Assembly: GCA_021788365.1 (NCBI GenBank)
Contig: JAJYKS010000002.1
Span: 100,918-164,917 of the forward strand
DNA: 64,000 bases
Direction: 5' to 3'
From: a bacterium
GTDB taxonomy: Bacteria; Patescibacteria; Microgenomatia; UBA1400; UBA12108
Each line of letters starts with the position of its first letter. Position 1 is the stretch's first letter. The translations under genes and the position numbers were made by a program. The notes under the pieces are model-generated. The model had not been told where the DNA came from and ran no database searches. It saw only the letters and a program-made list of their open reading frames with translations. Below, piece after piece: positions 14,415-23,556 of the stretch.

Positions 14415-16675
14415 TGAAAAATAATCATTCAAAAAAATCTATTAAGACAGTTGAAATACCTATTCAAGGCATGACCTGCGTTGACTGTTCGTTTGATATT
14501 GAGGCTGCTATAAAAAAGGTACCAGGCGTGCAAACTGTTGAGGTACTCGTAAACTCCGAAAAGGCACACGTCCAATTCGATCCAACGAAAGCATCGATTG
14601 AGGATATTCACTCTGCGATAGAAAATGCTGGCTATTGCACCCCGCTTTCTCTTCAACCAACAGTGCAACCAAAAAATCCATCGGATACTCAAATACCGTT
14701 GGGAAATTTTACTAATCGCATTTTAATACTATTTGGAATTGTGTTTGGAGTGGTTTTACTTGTTGTCGTGATGGGTGAAGTGCTTGGGATATTTGATCGT
14801 TACACAGAGCAAATACCATGGTTTGTCTGGCTTATTTTAGTGATTATCAGCGGGTATTCGATTTTTCGAGGAGTTATTCAAGCAACACTAAGAAAACAGA
14901 TAACCTCGCATACCCTCATGACGGTGGGGCTTATTGCAGCTGCAGTTGTTGGAGAATGGACTACAGCACTACTTATCGTTTTTTTCATGCGAGTTGCCGA
15001 GTATGTTGAGAAATTTACTACTGAACGTGCCAGGCAAGCTCTGAAAAACCTTACCCGACTTGCTCCACTCACAGCTCGAATAGAAAAAAATGGAGAGGAA
15101 CAAGAAGTCATGATTGGGGCAGTACAGAAAGACGATATTGTTATCGTCCGACCAGGAGAACGTATTCCCGTTGACGGTGTTGTTATCGATGGCCAAGCAA
15201 CAGTAAATCAAGCAGCGATTACAGGTGAATCAATGCCGGCAGAAGTCGGTGTCGGAGCGAAAGTATATGCTGCAACAATAGCACAATTCGGGACGCTTCG
15301 CATTCGCACCACTCTTATCGGTGAAGATACAACTTTTGGCAAAGTGATTAAATTGGTTGAGGAGGCAGAAACCCATCGAGCAGACGTACAACGAGTTGCG
15401 GATAAGTTTTCCGCATACTATTTACCGGTTGTTGTCGTTGTAGCAACACTCACATTTGTATTTAGTCACAATCCTTTGGCGACCGCTGCCGTTTTAGTCG
15501 TTGCCTGTTCCTGTTCGTTTGCCATGGCTACCCCCATAGCCGTTTTAGCTTCAGTGGGAGCGGCTGCTAAGAGAGGCCTGCTTGTTAAAGGAGGAAAATA
15601 CCTTGAAGAGCTCTCGCGTATTGATGTTTTATTGATTGATAAGACTGGGACTTTGACTTTAGGTCGTCCTACAATTTTAGACGTAGTTTCTTTGGGTAAA
15701 ATGACAGAGAGTGAAATTGTTAAACTGGCTGCTTCTGCAGAAAGGTATTCAGAGCATCCCTTAGCTGAAGCGGTACGAACTCTCGCACACAATCGAAATA
15801 TTACTTTGTCTCAACCAAGTGAGTTTGTGGCCATACCAGGAAAAGGAATTCGGACAAAAATCTCAGATAAATCAATTGCCGTGGGAAGCAAACGTCTCTT
15901 TACAGACAGTATGTTAAACGATAAAAAAATCCATGAAATAATTTCCAAACTTGAAATACAGGGAAAGACATGTTTGATAGTTTCGCAAGATGATACTATT
16001 GTCGGAATATTAGCAGCTTCAGATACAACGAGAACTGAAGTGCCCAAAGCGATAGATGACCTTCGTGCACTGGGCATCAAAAAAATAGAGCTGTTGACTG
16101 GTGACAATGAACGAGTCGCCGCTTCACTTGCAAATACTTTAAAAGTTGATTACCAGGCTGGTCTTCTCCCTGAAGACAAAATACGAATCGTAAAAGAATA
16201 TCAGAAAAAAGGTCACACTGTTGCAATGATTGGTGATGGGGTAAACGATGCTCCCGCTCTTGCCCAAGCCAATGTCGGAATTGCCATGGGAGCAGCCGGC
16301 ACTGATGTCGCAATTGAGGCAGCACATATTGCATTGATGCGCGATGATTGGGCGCTTATACCAGAGGTCATCCATATATCTCGCCGTACCATGTCTGTTG
16401 TTAAATTTAATATTGGATTCACTGTTGTGTACAACTTTATTGGTTTAGCGCTCGCATCAACTGGCATTTTACCTCCTGTGTTTGCAGCGGCTGCCCAAAC
16501 ACTGCCCGATTTAATTATTTTAGGAAATTCATCTCGTTTATTAAAAAGGAGTGTATTTACAAAAAATATTCCTATTAATAAAGTAAAATTTACTAACAGA
16601 AATGAAAAAGGAGCTGAATGCGATCCAAATACCTGCGCATGCGGCTCAGTATCAATTGATCAGGTACACTCTTAA
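14414..16675 (+). CDS. P1B-type metal ATPase with variant CSC membrane motif
   Basis: A 753-residue heavy-metal efflux ATPase. An N-terminal HMA domain carries GMTCVDCS (~16-23). The actuator has TGES, the phosphorylation site is DKTGTLT, and GDGVNDAP is intact. The membrane metal site, usually CPC, reads C365-S366-C367. This is a one-base difference in the middle codon (TCC against CCC), which removes the proline. The C-terminus is cysteine-rich (DPNTCACGSV). The gene follows its ArsR by overlap and leads a redoxin-CcdA pair, so the substrate is likely a soft metal or metalloid. Confidence 0.88.
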   Translation: MKNNHSKKSIKTVEIPIQGMTCVDCSFDIEAAIKKVPGVQTVEVLVNSEKAHVQFDPTKASIEDIHSAIENAGYCTPLSLQPTVQPKNPSDTQIPLGNFTNRILILFGIVFGVVLLVVVMGEVLGIFDRYTEQIPWFVWLILVIISGYSIFRGVIQATLRKQITSHTLMTVGLIAAAVVGEWTTALLIVFFMRVAEYVEKFTTERARQALKNLTRLAPLTARIEKNGEEQEVMIGAVQKDDIVIVRPGERIPVDGVVIDGQATVNQAAITGESMPAEVGVGAKVYAATIAQFGTLRIRTTLIGEDTTFGKVIKLVEEAETHRADVQRVADKFSAYYLPVVVVVATLTFVFSHNPLATAAVLVVACSCSFAMATPIAVLASVGAAAKRGLLVKGGKYLEELSRIDVLLIDKTGTLTLGRPTILDVVSLGKMTESEIVKLAASAERYSEHPLAEAVRTLAHNRNITLSQPSEFVAIPGKGIRTKISDKSIAVGSKRLFTDSMLNDKKIHEIISKLEIQGKTCLIVSQDDTIVGILAASDTTRTEVPKAIDDLRALGIKKIELLTGDNERVAASLANTLKVDYQAGLLPEDKIRIVKEYQKKGHTVAMIGDGVNDAPALAQANVGIAMGAAGTDVAIEAAHIALMRDDWALIPEVIHISRRTMSVVKFNIGFTVVYNFIGLALASTGILPPVFAAAAQTLPDLIILGNSSRLLKRSVFTKNIPINKVKFTNRNEKGAECDPNTCACGSVSIDQVHS

Positions 16676-16680
16676 ATTAT

Positions 16681-17328
16681 ATGAGCAAAAAGAAACATAA
16701 TCTTAGACAATCATCTTATGATCCGTCCATGGAGACAGTCATGCCTATGGAGAATCCGGTATCGAGTAAGAATAATCTGCAAGTCTTATTTCTTGCGCTT
16801 GGGATCGGTATCGTTTTGATATTAATATTGGCAAATCGTTTACTAGACCTGAAAAATAATACAAGCAATGGATCAGTAAAGGCTGTAAGTACGATTCAAG
16901 GAGTAGGAGGTATAACATGGAGTGTTCCAACGATTGACGGAGGCACATATGATTTTGCAGAGCATAAGGGAAAGCCGACGGTTTTATTCCTAAGTTCTTC
17001 ATGGTGTAAAGAATGTCGAGGTGAAGTGGCAAAATTAGCCCGTGTATACAACACATACAAAAATAAGGGGCTGGAGATTGTTGCTCTTGATATCTATCCT
17101 CAGGAGGGTCCAGAGCCGTGGAGACAGTTTAAGGATGATGGCGCGGGTGGCGAGACTGTAAATTATGTGTGGGCTATGGATACAAATAATCAGATTGCTC
17201 GTCTATTAAACGTTCAATATTTGGATACAAAAATATTTATAAACAGTCAAGGAAAAGAGGTAGCACGTACCCTTGGTATTCGCCCTTACGAAGAGATTGA
17301 AGCACATGTTAAGGAGACGCTTCAATGA
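16681..17328 (+). CDS. TlpA-like extracytoplasmic thioredoxin
   Basis: A 215-residue membrane-anchored thiol-disulfide protein. One transmembrane helix (~33-52, LFLALGIGIVLILILANRLL) is followed by a thioredoxin/AhpC-TSA fold with the active-site WCKEC (~112-116). DIYPQEGPEPW and the cis-proline region LDTKIFIN follow. It probably reduces or carries cysteine thiols outside the cell membrane with electrons supplied by CcdA, whose start overlaps its stop. Linked to a P1B ATPase and ArsR, it may keep metal-binding cysteines reduced. Confidence 0.85.
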   Translation: MSKKKHNLRQSSYDPSMETVMPMENPVSSKNNLQVLFLALGIGIVLILILANRLLDLKNNTSNGSVKAVSTIQGVGGITWSVPTIDGGTYDFAEHKGKPTVLFLSSSWCKECRGEVAKLARVYNTYKNKGLEIVALDIYPQEGPEPWRQFKDDGAGGETVNYVWAMDTNNQIARLLNVQYLDTKIFINSQGKEVARTLGIRPYEEIEAHVKETLQ

Positions 17329-18020
17329 ACAATCTCCCTCTAGCGTATGCATTCGGCGCCGGATTGCTGGCGACCTTAAATCCATGTTGTGTGGCAATGC
17401 TTCCATCCTTCCTCGCGTTTTATATCGGAGCCAATAACGAAGGCTACGAGCACATTCCACTACATAGTCGCCTAAAGAATGCAGTTATGACAGGAATCCT
17501 TGTCACATTAGGGTTCTTAACCATATATCTTGGTGGTGGCATCTTGGTAAGTCTAGGCTTACAAATGTTTATCAACTGGGTACCTCAACTTACGATCCTC
17601 ATAGGGTCCATTTTAATGGTAATGGGCGGGACTATGCTCCTAGGGCACTCTCTTAAGGTTCATCTATTTCATCCACAATGGAGCGTAAAAAAAACGGGAT
17701 TATTGCCAATGTTTTTATATGGGGTAAGTTATGCAATTGCATCGTTATCGTGCACATTGCCAATGTTCTTGATTATCGTAGGCAGTACAGCCTCTGCTCC
17801 AGGACCACTATCGACACTGCTTATGTTTCTGAGTTATGGGTTGGGAATCGCAGTTGTTCTTATTGGTATCACCTGCGCAACTATGCTCTTTCAGACTGCA
17901 GTAAATCGATGGCTGCACAGAATTCTTCCATATGTTCAGATAGTTAGCGGGTTGCTTCTGATTGGGGTGGGAGCGTATTTAATCTATTATCAATTACACT
18001 TTGCCTTTAGGTTGTTTTAA
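17325..18020 (+). CDS. CcdA/DsbD-type transmembrane electron carrier (1)
   Basis: A 231-residue polytopic membrane protein of the CcdA/DsbD family with about six transmembrane helices. A cysteine pair sits in the first helix (LNPCCVAMLPSFLAF, ~20-34) and another cysteine in the mirrored segment (SLSCTLPMFLIIVG). It would pass reducing power from cytoplasmic thioredoxin to the redoxin encoded just upstream, whose stop it overlaps by four bases. Confidence 0.85.
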   Translation: MNNLPLAYAFGAGLLATLNPCCVAMLPSFLAFYIGANNEGYEHIPLHSRLKNAVMTGILVTLGFLTIYLGGGILVSLGLQMFINWVPQLTILIGSILMVMGGTMLLGHSLKVHLFHPQWSVKKTGLLPMFLYGVSYAIASLSCTLPMFLIIVGSTASAPGPLSTLLMFLSYGLGIAVVLIGITCATMLFQTAVNRWLHRILPYVQIVSGLLLIGVGAYLIYYQLHFAFRLF

Positions 18021-18022
18021 TA

Positions 18023-18742
18023 TCAATCCTCACCAGGAAACACATATTTTGATAGCATTGGTCGAGGCAGTTCAGACTCGGAACCAAAGGTCACCAGGAT
18101 TTCATCGTGCTGATTAAGGGGTAGTTGTCTTGGATCACCTTGATACTGTTTCCCATTAACAAAAACGGTTAGTTTATTAGTTTCATCAATAGTATAGCCA
18201 CCAATATTTTTTTCGGTGAAAAATACACCCCAGACATCAAAAAATAATCCGAGCGTTGGCTTAAAAGTAGTATCTGACGCTTCGACATGAATAATGCCTG
18301 TCGGATCATGTGTATGCGTAGGCAATTCCACTGTACTGGAAAGTCCAATTTGCGCAGGGACAACAATATTCTGGTTATGGATATAAATATCTAAATGGTC
18401 ATGGTGGTGTAGATATGACGGGTCTGCAGGTGGTAAATGAAGCAAGGCTGTAAGTTCGGGCAACATATCTGCATTCGGTTTCCAAGTTGAGTTCTTAGTC
18501 AAATCTAACGTTTGATGAGATAAACGGTTTTGCACAAAGTTCACATTGTTTACGCTGGTTGAAGTTTCAGATGCAGGCGGATAATTCTGTTGCGTTAAAT
18601 TGTGTTGATTTGATTTAATCAAGAATAAAGCACTAGTAACAACTACAATTACGATAAGAGCAATCTTTATTATCCAATTACGTTGATTATTTTGTCTATT
18701 TACGTACGTCGTCATATTAAATCTCTCCCGACACCTGAGCAT
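18023..18742 (-). CDS. Membrane-anchored histidine-rich protein
   Basis: A 239-residue protein with one N-terminal membrane helix (~24-44) and an extracytoplasmic domain. I do not recognise the family by name. It contains LHHHDHLDIYIH and PTHTHDPTGIIHVE, histidine clusters that could bind copper or another metal. Later comes a small beta-rich part (KLTVFVNGKQYQGDP). The start at 18742 has an AAGGAG site; an alternative is the ATG 27 bases later (MTTYVNRQ). It converges on ccdA with a two-base gap. Confidence 0.6.
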   Translation of the reverse strand: MLRCRERFNMTTYVNRQNNQRNWIIKIALIVIVVVTSALFLIKSNQHNLTQQNYPPASETSTSVNNVNFVQNRLSHQTLDLTKNSTWKPNADMLPELTALLHLPPADPSYLHHHDHLDIYIHNQNIVVPAQIGLSSTVELPTHTHDPTGIIHVEASDTTFKPTLGLFFDVWGVFFTEKNIGGYTIDETNKLTVFVNGKQYQGDPRQLPLNQHDEILVTFGSESELPRPMLSKYVFPGED

Positions 18743-18840
18743 TTTCTTCTCCTTTTTTTGTCAAATGTCGTAGTTCGTAATACATAATCTTTATTATAGT
18801 AAATTATAACTAAAGATTCTTGCTTGTTCGTAACATAGAC

Positions 18841-19440
18841 GAACACTGAATAAAGTTCCGGAAGGTGCCAATTTGGGTTTAGGGTTTGGCAGGCACTTGC
18901 TTTGGCTGCACTGCTATCAGAAGAAACAGTATTAGATCTAGAGTCAGACGCTGGTTTAAGTCTTTTTAGCTGCCTGCAAGGTAGGAAGTACAGGCAAAGT
19001 TATCAGTGTTGGTAGTACTGAAGAAATGATTACAAATGCAAGGTAAATGCTGCCTCCGGTAAATTTACAAATGTTGAGTTTTGTCTTGGAGATACTGAAA
19101 ATTTACCTACAGTAAGCGTAACCATCGATGCGATTATTTCTAATTATGTGATAAATTTAGCACCGAATAAGGATAAGGTCTTTGCTGACACTTACCGAGT
19201 ATTAAAACCGGAGTCAGATTGATGATTTCCGACGTAGTGCTATCAAAAGTATTACCAGAAAATCTCAAAGAGGATAGTACATTGCGCACAGGATGTGTCA
19301 GCGGTGCTATCTTAAAAAATAACTATCTCAAAATACTAAATGAGGCCGGATTCAAAGACATCAGCATAACAAAGAAGGTACCGATGTTCATAGAGGAATA
19401 TGCGTTAAGTATTTCATTTACAGCAATAAAACCAAAGTAA
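18841..19440 (+). pseudogene. arsM: Decayed second arsM
   Basis: The stretch aligns with the intact arsM from about its residue 45 onward. Recognisable in order are a VPEGANLGLG segment, the glycine-rich methyltransferase loop and a VINLAPNKDKVFA segment. There are several frameshifts, deletions and stops between. Only the last ~73 residues (19219-19440) form an intact frame, ending VPMFIEEYALSISFTAI. The first ~45 codons are missing. It is clearly non-functional and in the same orientation as arsM. Confidence 0.85.
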
Positions 19441-19474
19441 AGGTTAGTTGCACTATGAATAAATTTTTCTATGA

Positions 19475-19597
19475 ATAATGCAAATTAGGATTTGAAGTCT
19501 AAGAAAATAATCTTGAATATTAAGATCAGCAATGTCTTCTCACCTGCCTAATTTGCAAATCTCGTTAGAGCTAATTTGTAAAAAATTTCATAATTTC
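19475..19597 (-). pseudogene. Decayed DUF2958 gene
   Basis: On the minus strand, directly after a copy of the DUF2958 leader and its GGAGGTGTG ribosome site, an ATG at ~19590 begins MKFFTN, then hits TAG. Read through stops it continues in parallel with the MKLLTNELLMRFAKIGRQ start of the intact proteins (two glutamate/leucine codons became TAG and TAA). Beyond ~20 residues the match fades with frameshifts. Only the leader is still well preserved. Confidence 0.65.
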
Positions 19598-19599
19598 AC

Positions 19600-19760
19600 A
19601 CCTCCTTTTGACTTCTTCCCGAAATTAATTGTTAGGAAGTATGACCATACTTCCCATACCTGGGAATCTTTCTAGCGGGGTGAAATTTTGCAATGGCAAA
19701 CGAAGTGCAGTTTATTGAAGCGAAGCGGAAACCCTTGCAAAAAGAGGGGCAAGGCCCTTA
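19600..19760 (-). ncRNA. Structured DUF2958-type leader, copy B
   Basis: The same arrangement as copies A and C. The hairpin near the ribosome site is GGAAGTATG/CATACTTCC (19635-19654). Relative to copy A a G-C pair has become A-T on both arms, so pairing is kept. The long stem TTTTGCAA/TTGCAAAA (19686-19693 with 19735-19742) and the GGGC/GCCC hairpin (19747-19757) also remain, as does the internal GCAGTTTATTG. It precedes only a decayed gene. Confidence 0.6.
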
Positions 19761-19779
19761 AAAGAATCGCATTTGATAA

Positions 19780-21069
19780 CTATTTCTGTATAAAGGGAAA
19801 CTGATAATACGTTGCTTTGCTACCGAGCTGCCGCTCAATTCTCATAAGTCGATTATATTTTGCTACCCGTTCGCTTCGGGCGGGAGCGCCGGTTTTCATT
19901 TGTCCTATTCCCATTGCAACGGTAAAATCAGCTATAAATGTATCTTCCGTTTCTCCACTCCTATGGGAAACGACTGATGACATGCCGTTTTTCCGAGCAA
20001 GTAACACTGCGTCAACCGTTTCTGTCAACGTGCCGATTTGATTCAGTTTGATGAGAACAGAGTTAGTCGTTTTACTATCTATGCCTTTTTGTAATAGTTT
20101 TACGTTTGTCACATACAAATCATCGCCGACAATTTGTAATTTGTCCTCATACGACGAGGTAAATCTTTGAAATGCTTCCCAGTCATCCTCAGCAAATATA
20201 TCTTCAAGGGAAATGATGGGATATTTTTTGGCAAGTTGTGTAAAAAATTCCGCTAGTTCATCACTGTTCACTGTTTTTCCTTCTTTACTGAGTTGGTATG
20301 TTCCATTTTTATAAAATTCAGATGCGGCAGGATCAATACCAAAACTAATATCTCTGCCAAGAATATAGTTTGCTTTTTCTATTGCCTCAGACAATAATTG
20401 AAATGGCTCTTCATTTGATGTTACATTTGGAGCAAAACCACCCTCATCACCAACAGTTACACTGTAACCTTTTGTTTTTAGAATCTTTTTGAGACTTTGA
20501 TAAACCTCAGTATTCATGCGTACCGCCTCAACTATATTTTTTACTCCAATCGGAAACAGCATATATTCCTGAATATCGGTTGCCCAATTAGCGTGCTTAC
20601 CACCATTCATAACATTCATTTCTGGAATTGGCATGAGATATGTTCCCATAAAATCAGGATTAAATTTCGTAAGGTATTCGTAGAGTTCTTTTTTTTCAGT
20701 TGCCGCTTGTGCTCTGGCGGCACTCAGCGATACAGAAAGAATTGCATTGGTGCCAAGCTTTGCTTTATTTTCTGTACCATCCAAGTCAATTAACGTTTGA
20801 TCAAGCTTCCGTTGATCCTGCGCATCTATACCTGAAACTGCATTGCTAATAATTGAATTCACATTGGCAACGGCGGACAGCACACCCTTTCCGTTATAAC
20901 GATTGATATCTCCATCACGAAGTTCAACGGCTTCGTGTTTTCCGGTAGAAGCGCCTGATGGTATAGCGGCCCAACCTGTTGATCCATCTTCAAGAATTGT
21001 TACCGCTTCAATCGTCGGATTTCCCCGACTATCAAGAATTTCTTGTGCATTTACTGATCTAATTTTCAT
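19780..21069 (-). CDS. eno: Enolase
   Basis: A full-length 429-residue enolase (2-phosphoglycerate to phosphoenolpyruvate). Family motifs include ILDSRGNPT, GASTGKHEA, MNGGKHA, VGDEGGFAP, the metal ligand regions SLEDIF and VGDDLYVTN, and the signature LIKLNQIGTLTET followed by SHRSGETED. It is the last gene of a minus-strand operon under a fluoride riboswitch. Its start overlaps the MFS gene by four bases. Enolase is a classic target of fluoride (fluoro-phosphate-magnesium complex), so this copy probably supplies extra or resistant enzyme under fluoride stress. Confidence 0.95.
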   Translation of the reverse strand: MKIRSVNAQEILDSRGNPTIEAVTILEDGSTGWAAIPSGASTGKHEAVELRDGDINRYNGKGVLSAVANVNSIISNAVSGIDAQDQRKLDQTLIDLDGTENKAKLGTNAILSVSLSAARAQAATEKKELYEYLTKFNPDFMGTYLMPIPEMNVMNGGKHANWATDIQEYMLFPIGVKNIVEAVRMNTEVYQSLKKILKTKGYSVTVGDEGGFAPNVTSNEEPFQLLSEAIEKANYILGRDISFGIDPAASEFYKNGTYQLSKEGKTVNSDELAEFFTQLAKKYPIISLEDIFAEDDWEAFQRFTSSYEDKLQIVGDDLYVTNVKLLQKGIDSKTTNSVLIKLNQIGTLTETVDAVLLARKNGMSSVVSHRSGETEDTFIADFTVAMGIGQMKTGAPARSERVAKYNRLMRIERQLGSKATYYQFPFIQK

Positions 21070-22259
21070 ACGCGAAAGTATCTCTTTCTATGATACATAA
21101 CAAATATGGCAAGTGCGAGTATTGCCATCACACTGCCATACAAAAACGTTGCAGATGGTTTTATTGTATTCCAGAGAATTCCGCCAATAAAAGAAGCCAA
21201 AAATGTCCCGATTGCCGTAATCGTATAATACGCTCCAAAATATGTTCCGGATTCCTCAGGATGGATAAATTCGGCGATGTACGCCTTTGACACTCCGTCG
21301 GTCGCTGCAATATAGATGCCATATATAGGAAACAAAAACCAGAGTAATTGCGTCGTATGAATGATTCCAAAGGCGAAATATACGATTGCAAAGATCAGGA
21401 GACCAAATAAATAGACTTTTTTCGGTCCCAAACGGTCCGATGTTTTTCCAAGCGGCGTGGAAAATGCCGTATACGATATGTTATAGAGCACATAGGCAAG
21501 AACGACAAAGGTTGTTGTAAGTCCTAAGTTTTTTGCCTGTAGGAGAAGAAACGCATCGGAGCTGTTACCCGCCGAAAAAATAAAGCTGATTAGCAAAAAA
21601 AATTTTAATTCCTTGGGTATAGTTCGCCAGGAAAAACGACTTAAACGGTACTGAGATGTAATGGTCGCCCGTTTTGTTTCACCAACAAAAAAGAATATGA
21701 GAAGTATAGCGATAACTGCAGGAATGAACGCGATAAAGAATGTCAGTCGGATATTTTCTTTGAATAGTGCTAAGAGAACTAGAGCCGCAAGTGGCCCAAA
21801 TACTGCACCTAGGCTATCAAACGCGCGATGGAATCCGAAAATGAATCCTCGGTTCGTGCGGTTGGTATTATCGAGAAGTAAACTATCTCGCGCTGCGGTC
21901 CGCATGCCTTTGCCGAGACGGTCAATAAAGCGGGCAAAGAGGACAAGCGGCCACGTGTACGCAAGACCGATAAGCACCTTTGAAACCGCTCCTAGCGTAT
22001 AGCCGCCTATTACAAATGGTTTCCGCTTATGAATTGAATCGGAATATACGCCAAATAAGAACTTCGTGATGCTTGCGGTTGCCTCGGCAATACCTTCGAT
22101 CAACCCAATGACTGGAATTGTCGTGTGAAGAACTGAGGTTAAGAAAATCGGGACTATCGGGTAAATCATTTCCGACGCCAGATCATTGAAAAAACTCACC
22201 AAACCCAAAAAGAAGACTGTTCGTGGGATAGATGTCAGTTTTTTCGTTACTATGGACAT
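21066..22259 (-). CDS. MFS transporter in fluoride operon
   Basis: A 397-residue major facilitator transporter with about 12 transmembrane helices. Typical conserved loops are GVYSDSIHKRKP (loop 2-3) and ARFIDRLGKGMRTAARDSLL (loop 4-5), and a repeat of the loop motif appears in the second half (GKTSDRLGPKK). The substrate is not evident. It lies between pyrophosphatase and enolase in the fluoride operon, 15 bases after the former, so fluoride, phosphate or a proton-coupled ion is a reasonable guess only. Confidence 0.85.
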   Translation of the reverse strand: MSIVTKKLTSIPRTVFFLGLVSFFNDLASEMIYPIVPIFLTSVLHTTIPVIGLIEGIAEATASITKFLFGVYSDSIHKRKPFVIGGYTLGAVSKVLIGLAYTWPLVLFARFIDRLGKGMRTAARDSLLLDNTNRTNRGFIFGFHRAFDSLGAVFGPLAALVLLALFKENIRLTFFIAFIPAVIAILLIFFFVGETKRATITSQYRLSRFSWRTIPKELKFFLLISFIFSAGNSSDAFLLLQAKNLGLTTTFVVLAYVLYNISYTAFSTPLGKTSDRLGPKKVYLFGLLIFAIVYFAFGIIHTTQLLWFLFPIYGIYIAATDGVSKAYIAEFIHPEESGTYFGAYYTITAIGTFLASFIGGILWNTIKPSATFLYGSVMAILALAIFVMYHRKRYFRV

Positions 22260-22273
22260 GATTTTATTGTACG

Positions 22274-22798
22274 CTACTTACCCTCAGCGGCGAACCGTTT
22301 TTGCGCTTCATTGATAATCCTATATGCTTCCGTTTTATTAAGCCAACCTACAACTTCAACGTTTTTTTCTTCGAGATGTTTATACACTTCAAAGAAATGG
22401 ACTATTTCCTTTCTGTGATGTTCGTTTACGTCGTCAATCTCCTTGAGATACGATAGTTTTGGATCCCTATCAGCAACAGCAAGAATTTTCCAATCCTGAC
22501 CGGCATTATCATTCATGTTCAACATTCCAATAGGTCGAACAGTTAAGATACAACCAGGGAATGTGGGTTCAGTTATAAGAACAAGCACATCTAAATGATC
22601 GCCGTCTTCTGAACGAGTTTGTGGAATAAAACCATAGTCTGTCGGATAAAAGACTGGTGAATGCAGGACTCGGTCAAGTCGAATTTCGTCAAAGTTTTCG
22701 TCGTACTCATATTTGTGATGCGATCCTCGAGGAATCTCAACGATAACAGTAATTATTTCCGGAGCTTTATCTCCGAGTGGAATTGTATGAAATGCCAT
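22274..22798 (-). CDS. ppa: Inorganic pyrophosphatase (family I)
   Basis: A 174-residue soluble pyrophosphatase that hydrolyses PPi to phosphate. The family I signature is DGDHLDVLVL (metal-binding aspartates, ~67-76), with EIPRGSHHKYEYD near the N-terminus, DYGFIPQT, and DWKILAVADRDP later. Family I pyrophosphatases are strongly inhibited by fluoride, which fits its place under the fluoride riboswitch. It overlaps neither neighbour but is only two to three bases from DUF190. Confidence 0.95.
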   Translation of the reverse strand: MAFHTIPLGDKAPEIITVIVEIPRGSHHKYEYDENFDEIRLDRVLHSPVFYPTDYGFIPQTRSEDGDHLDVLVLITEPTFPGCILTVRPIGMLNMNDNAGQDWKILAVADRDPKLSYLKEIDDVNEHHRKEIVHFFEVYKHLEEKNVEVVGWLNKTEAYRIINEAQKRFAAEGK

Positions 22799-22800
22799 AT

Positions 22801-23142
22801 TTATCCTTTCTTCCCATATTGAATAATTTGAACTCGCTCTTGAGTTATTAATGTGCTCGCGGATATATCCCAGGTTGAATACACTTGTTTAAATTGCTCA
22901 ATTTTTTCTTCCCTATCAACAACTTCGACTATAATTGGCTCATCAGAAGAAAGTTCTAGGATGTTTGCCGTATGGATTTTACTGGCTTTTCCATACCCCT
23001 CTATGCCACGAAGAACAGTGACGCCAGCGAAATGATTTGTCCTAAGGTATTCGACAATATACATATATAACGTTTTCCCTTGATATTTATCTTTCTCACC
23101 CATGTATATGCGAAGTAATAGTACTGTTGATTCTTGTTCCAT
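22801..23142 (-). CDS. DUF190 protein associated with CrcB
   Basis: A 113-residue DUF190 family protein, ferredoxin-like/PII-like in fold prediction, commonly encoded next to crcB. Visible family features are VLLLRIYMGEKDKYQGKTLY at the start, GVTVLRGIEGYGKASKIHT in the middle and VEVVDREEKIEQF. A cytosolic regulator of the channel is a reasonable guess; its actual function is not established to my knowledge. It has two bases between it and crcB. Confidence 0.88.
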   Translation of the reverse strand: MEQESTVLLLRIYMGEKDKYQGKTLYMYIVEYLRTNHFAGVTVLRGIEGYGKASKIHTANILELSSDEPIIVEVVDREEKIEQFKQVYSTWDISASTLITQERVQIIQYGKKG

Positions 23143-23144
23143 AG

Positions 23145-23522
23145 TTACTTAGTTATCAATATTGCCAAATTTCTGCTTAATCCAATTGCCAATAAGCATA
23201 ACAGTATGTTTGCAGAGAGATTTATACCAAATAATAATACATCGTTCATCTCTGCAAGTCTTACAGACTCAAAAGCAAACGTTGACATAGTGGTATAAGC
23301 ACCAATAAATCCAACGGTTATCATATTACGAATATCTGGATTGATATTTCTGCCATATAGCACCATATAGCTGATAAATCCGAGAAAAAAACTTCCTGTA
23401 ACGTTCACGAATAAGGTGCCTATAGGAAATGACGGGAAAAGATTACCTATAAAGCGGGAAATAATAAATCTACTGATACTGCCAAAAAATCCACCAATTC
23501 CAATATAGATAACTTGTTGCAT
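23145..23522 (-). CDS. crcB: CrcB/Fluc fluoride channel
   Basis: A 125-residue four-helix membrane protein that exports fluoride as a dual-topology dimer. Family motifs are GGFFGSISRF (~10-19), GTLFVNVTGSFFLGF (~37-51) with the conserved asparagine, and GFIGAYTTMSTFAFES (~74-89), a variant of the GxTTFSTF motif. It is the first gene after the riboswitch. The ATG immediately follows the T-run of the riboswitch terminator, and the ribosome site lies within the terminator stem. Confidence 0.93.
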   Translation of the reverse strand: MQQVIYIGIGGFFGSISRFIISRFIGNLFPSFPIGTLFVNVTGSFFLGFISYMVLYGRNINPDIRNMITVGFIGAYTTMSTFAFESVRLAEMNDVLLFGINLSANILLCLLAIGLSRNLAILITK

Positions 23523-23556
23523 AAAAAAAAAGCTCCTACAAAAATATTTGTAGAAG
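23523..23556 (-). terminator. Riboswitch-controlled intrinsic terminator containing the crcB ribosome site
   Basis: On the minus strand CTTCTACAAA pairs with TTTGTAGGAG around a short AT loop, followed by about nine T residues that end at the crcB ATG. AGGAG in the 3' arm (23537-23533) is also the only Shine-Dalgarno site, 10 bases from the start. The 5' arm overlaps the 3' end of the fluoride aptamer, so ligand binding would prevent this hairpin. Confidence 0.85.

Noticed and set aside
19219..19440. Stand-alone 73-residue gene
   Set aside because: It is the intact tail of the decayed arsM copy; the upstream part shows frameshifts and missing segments.
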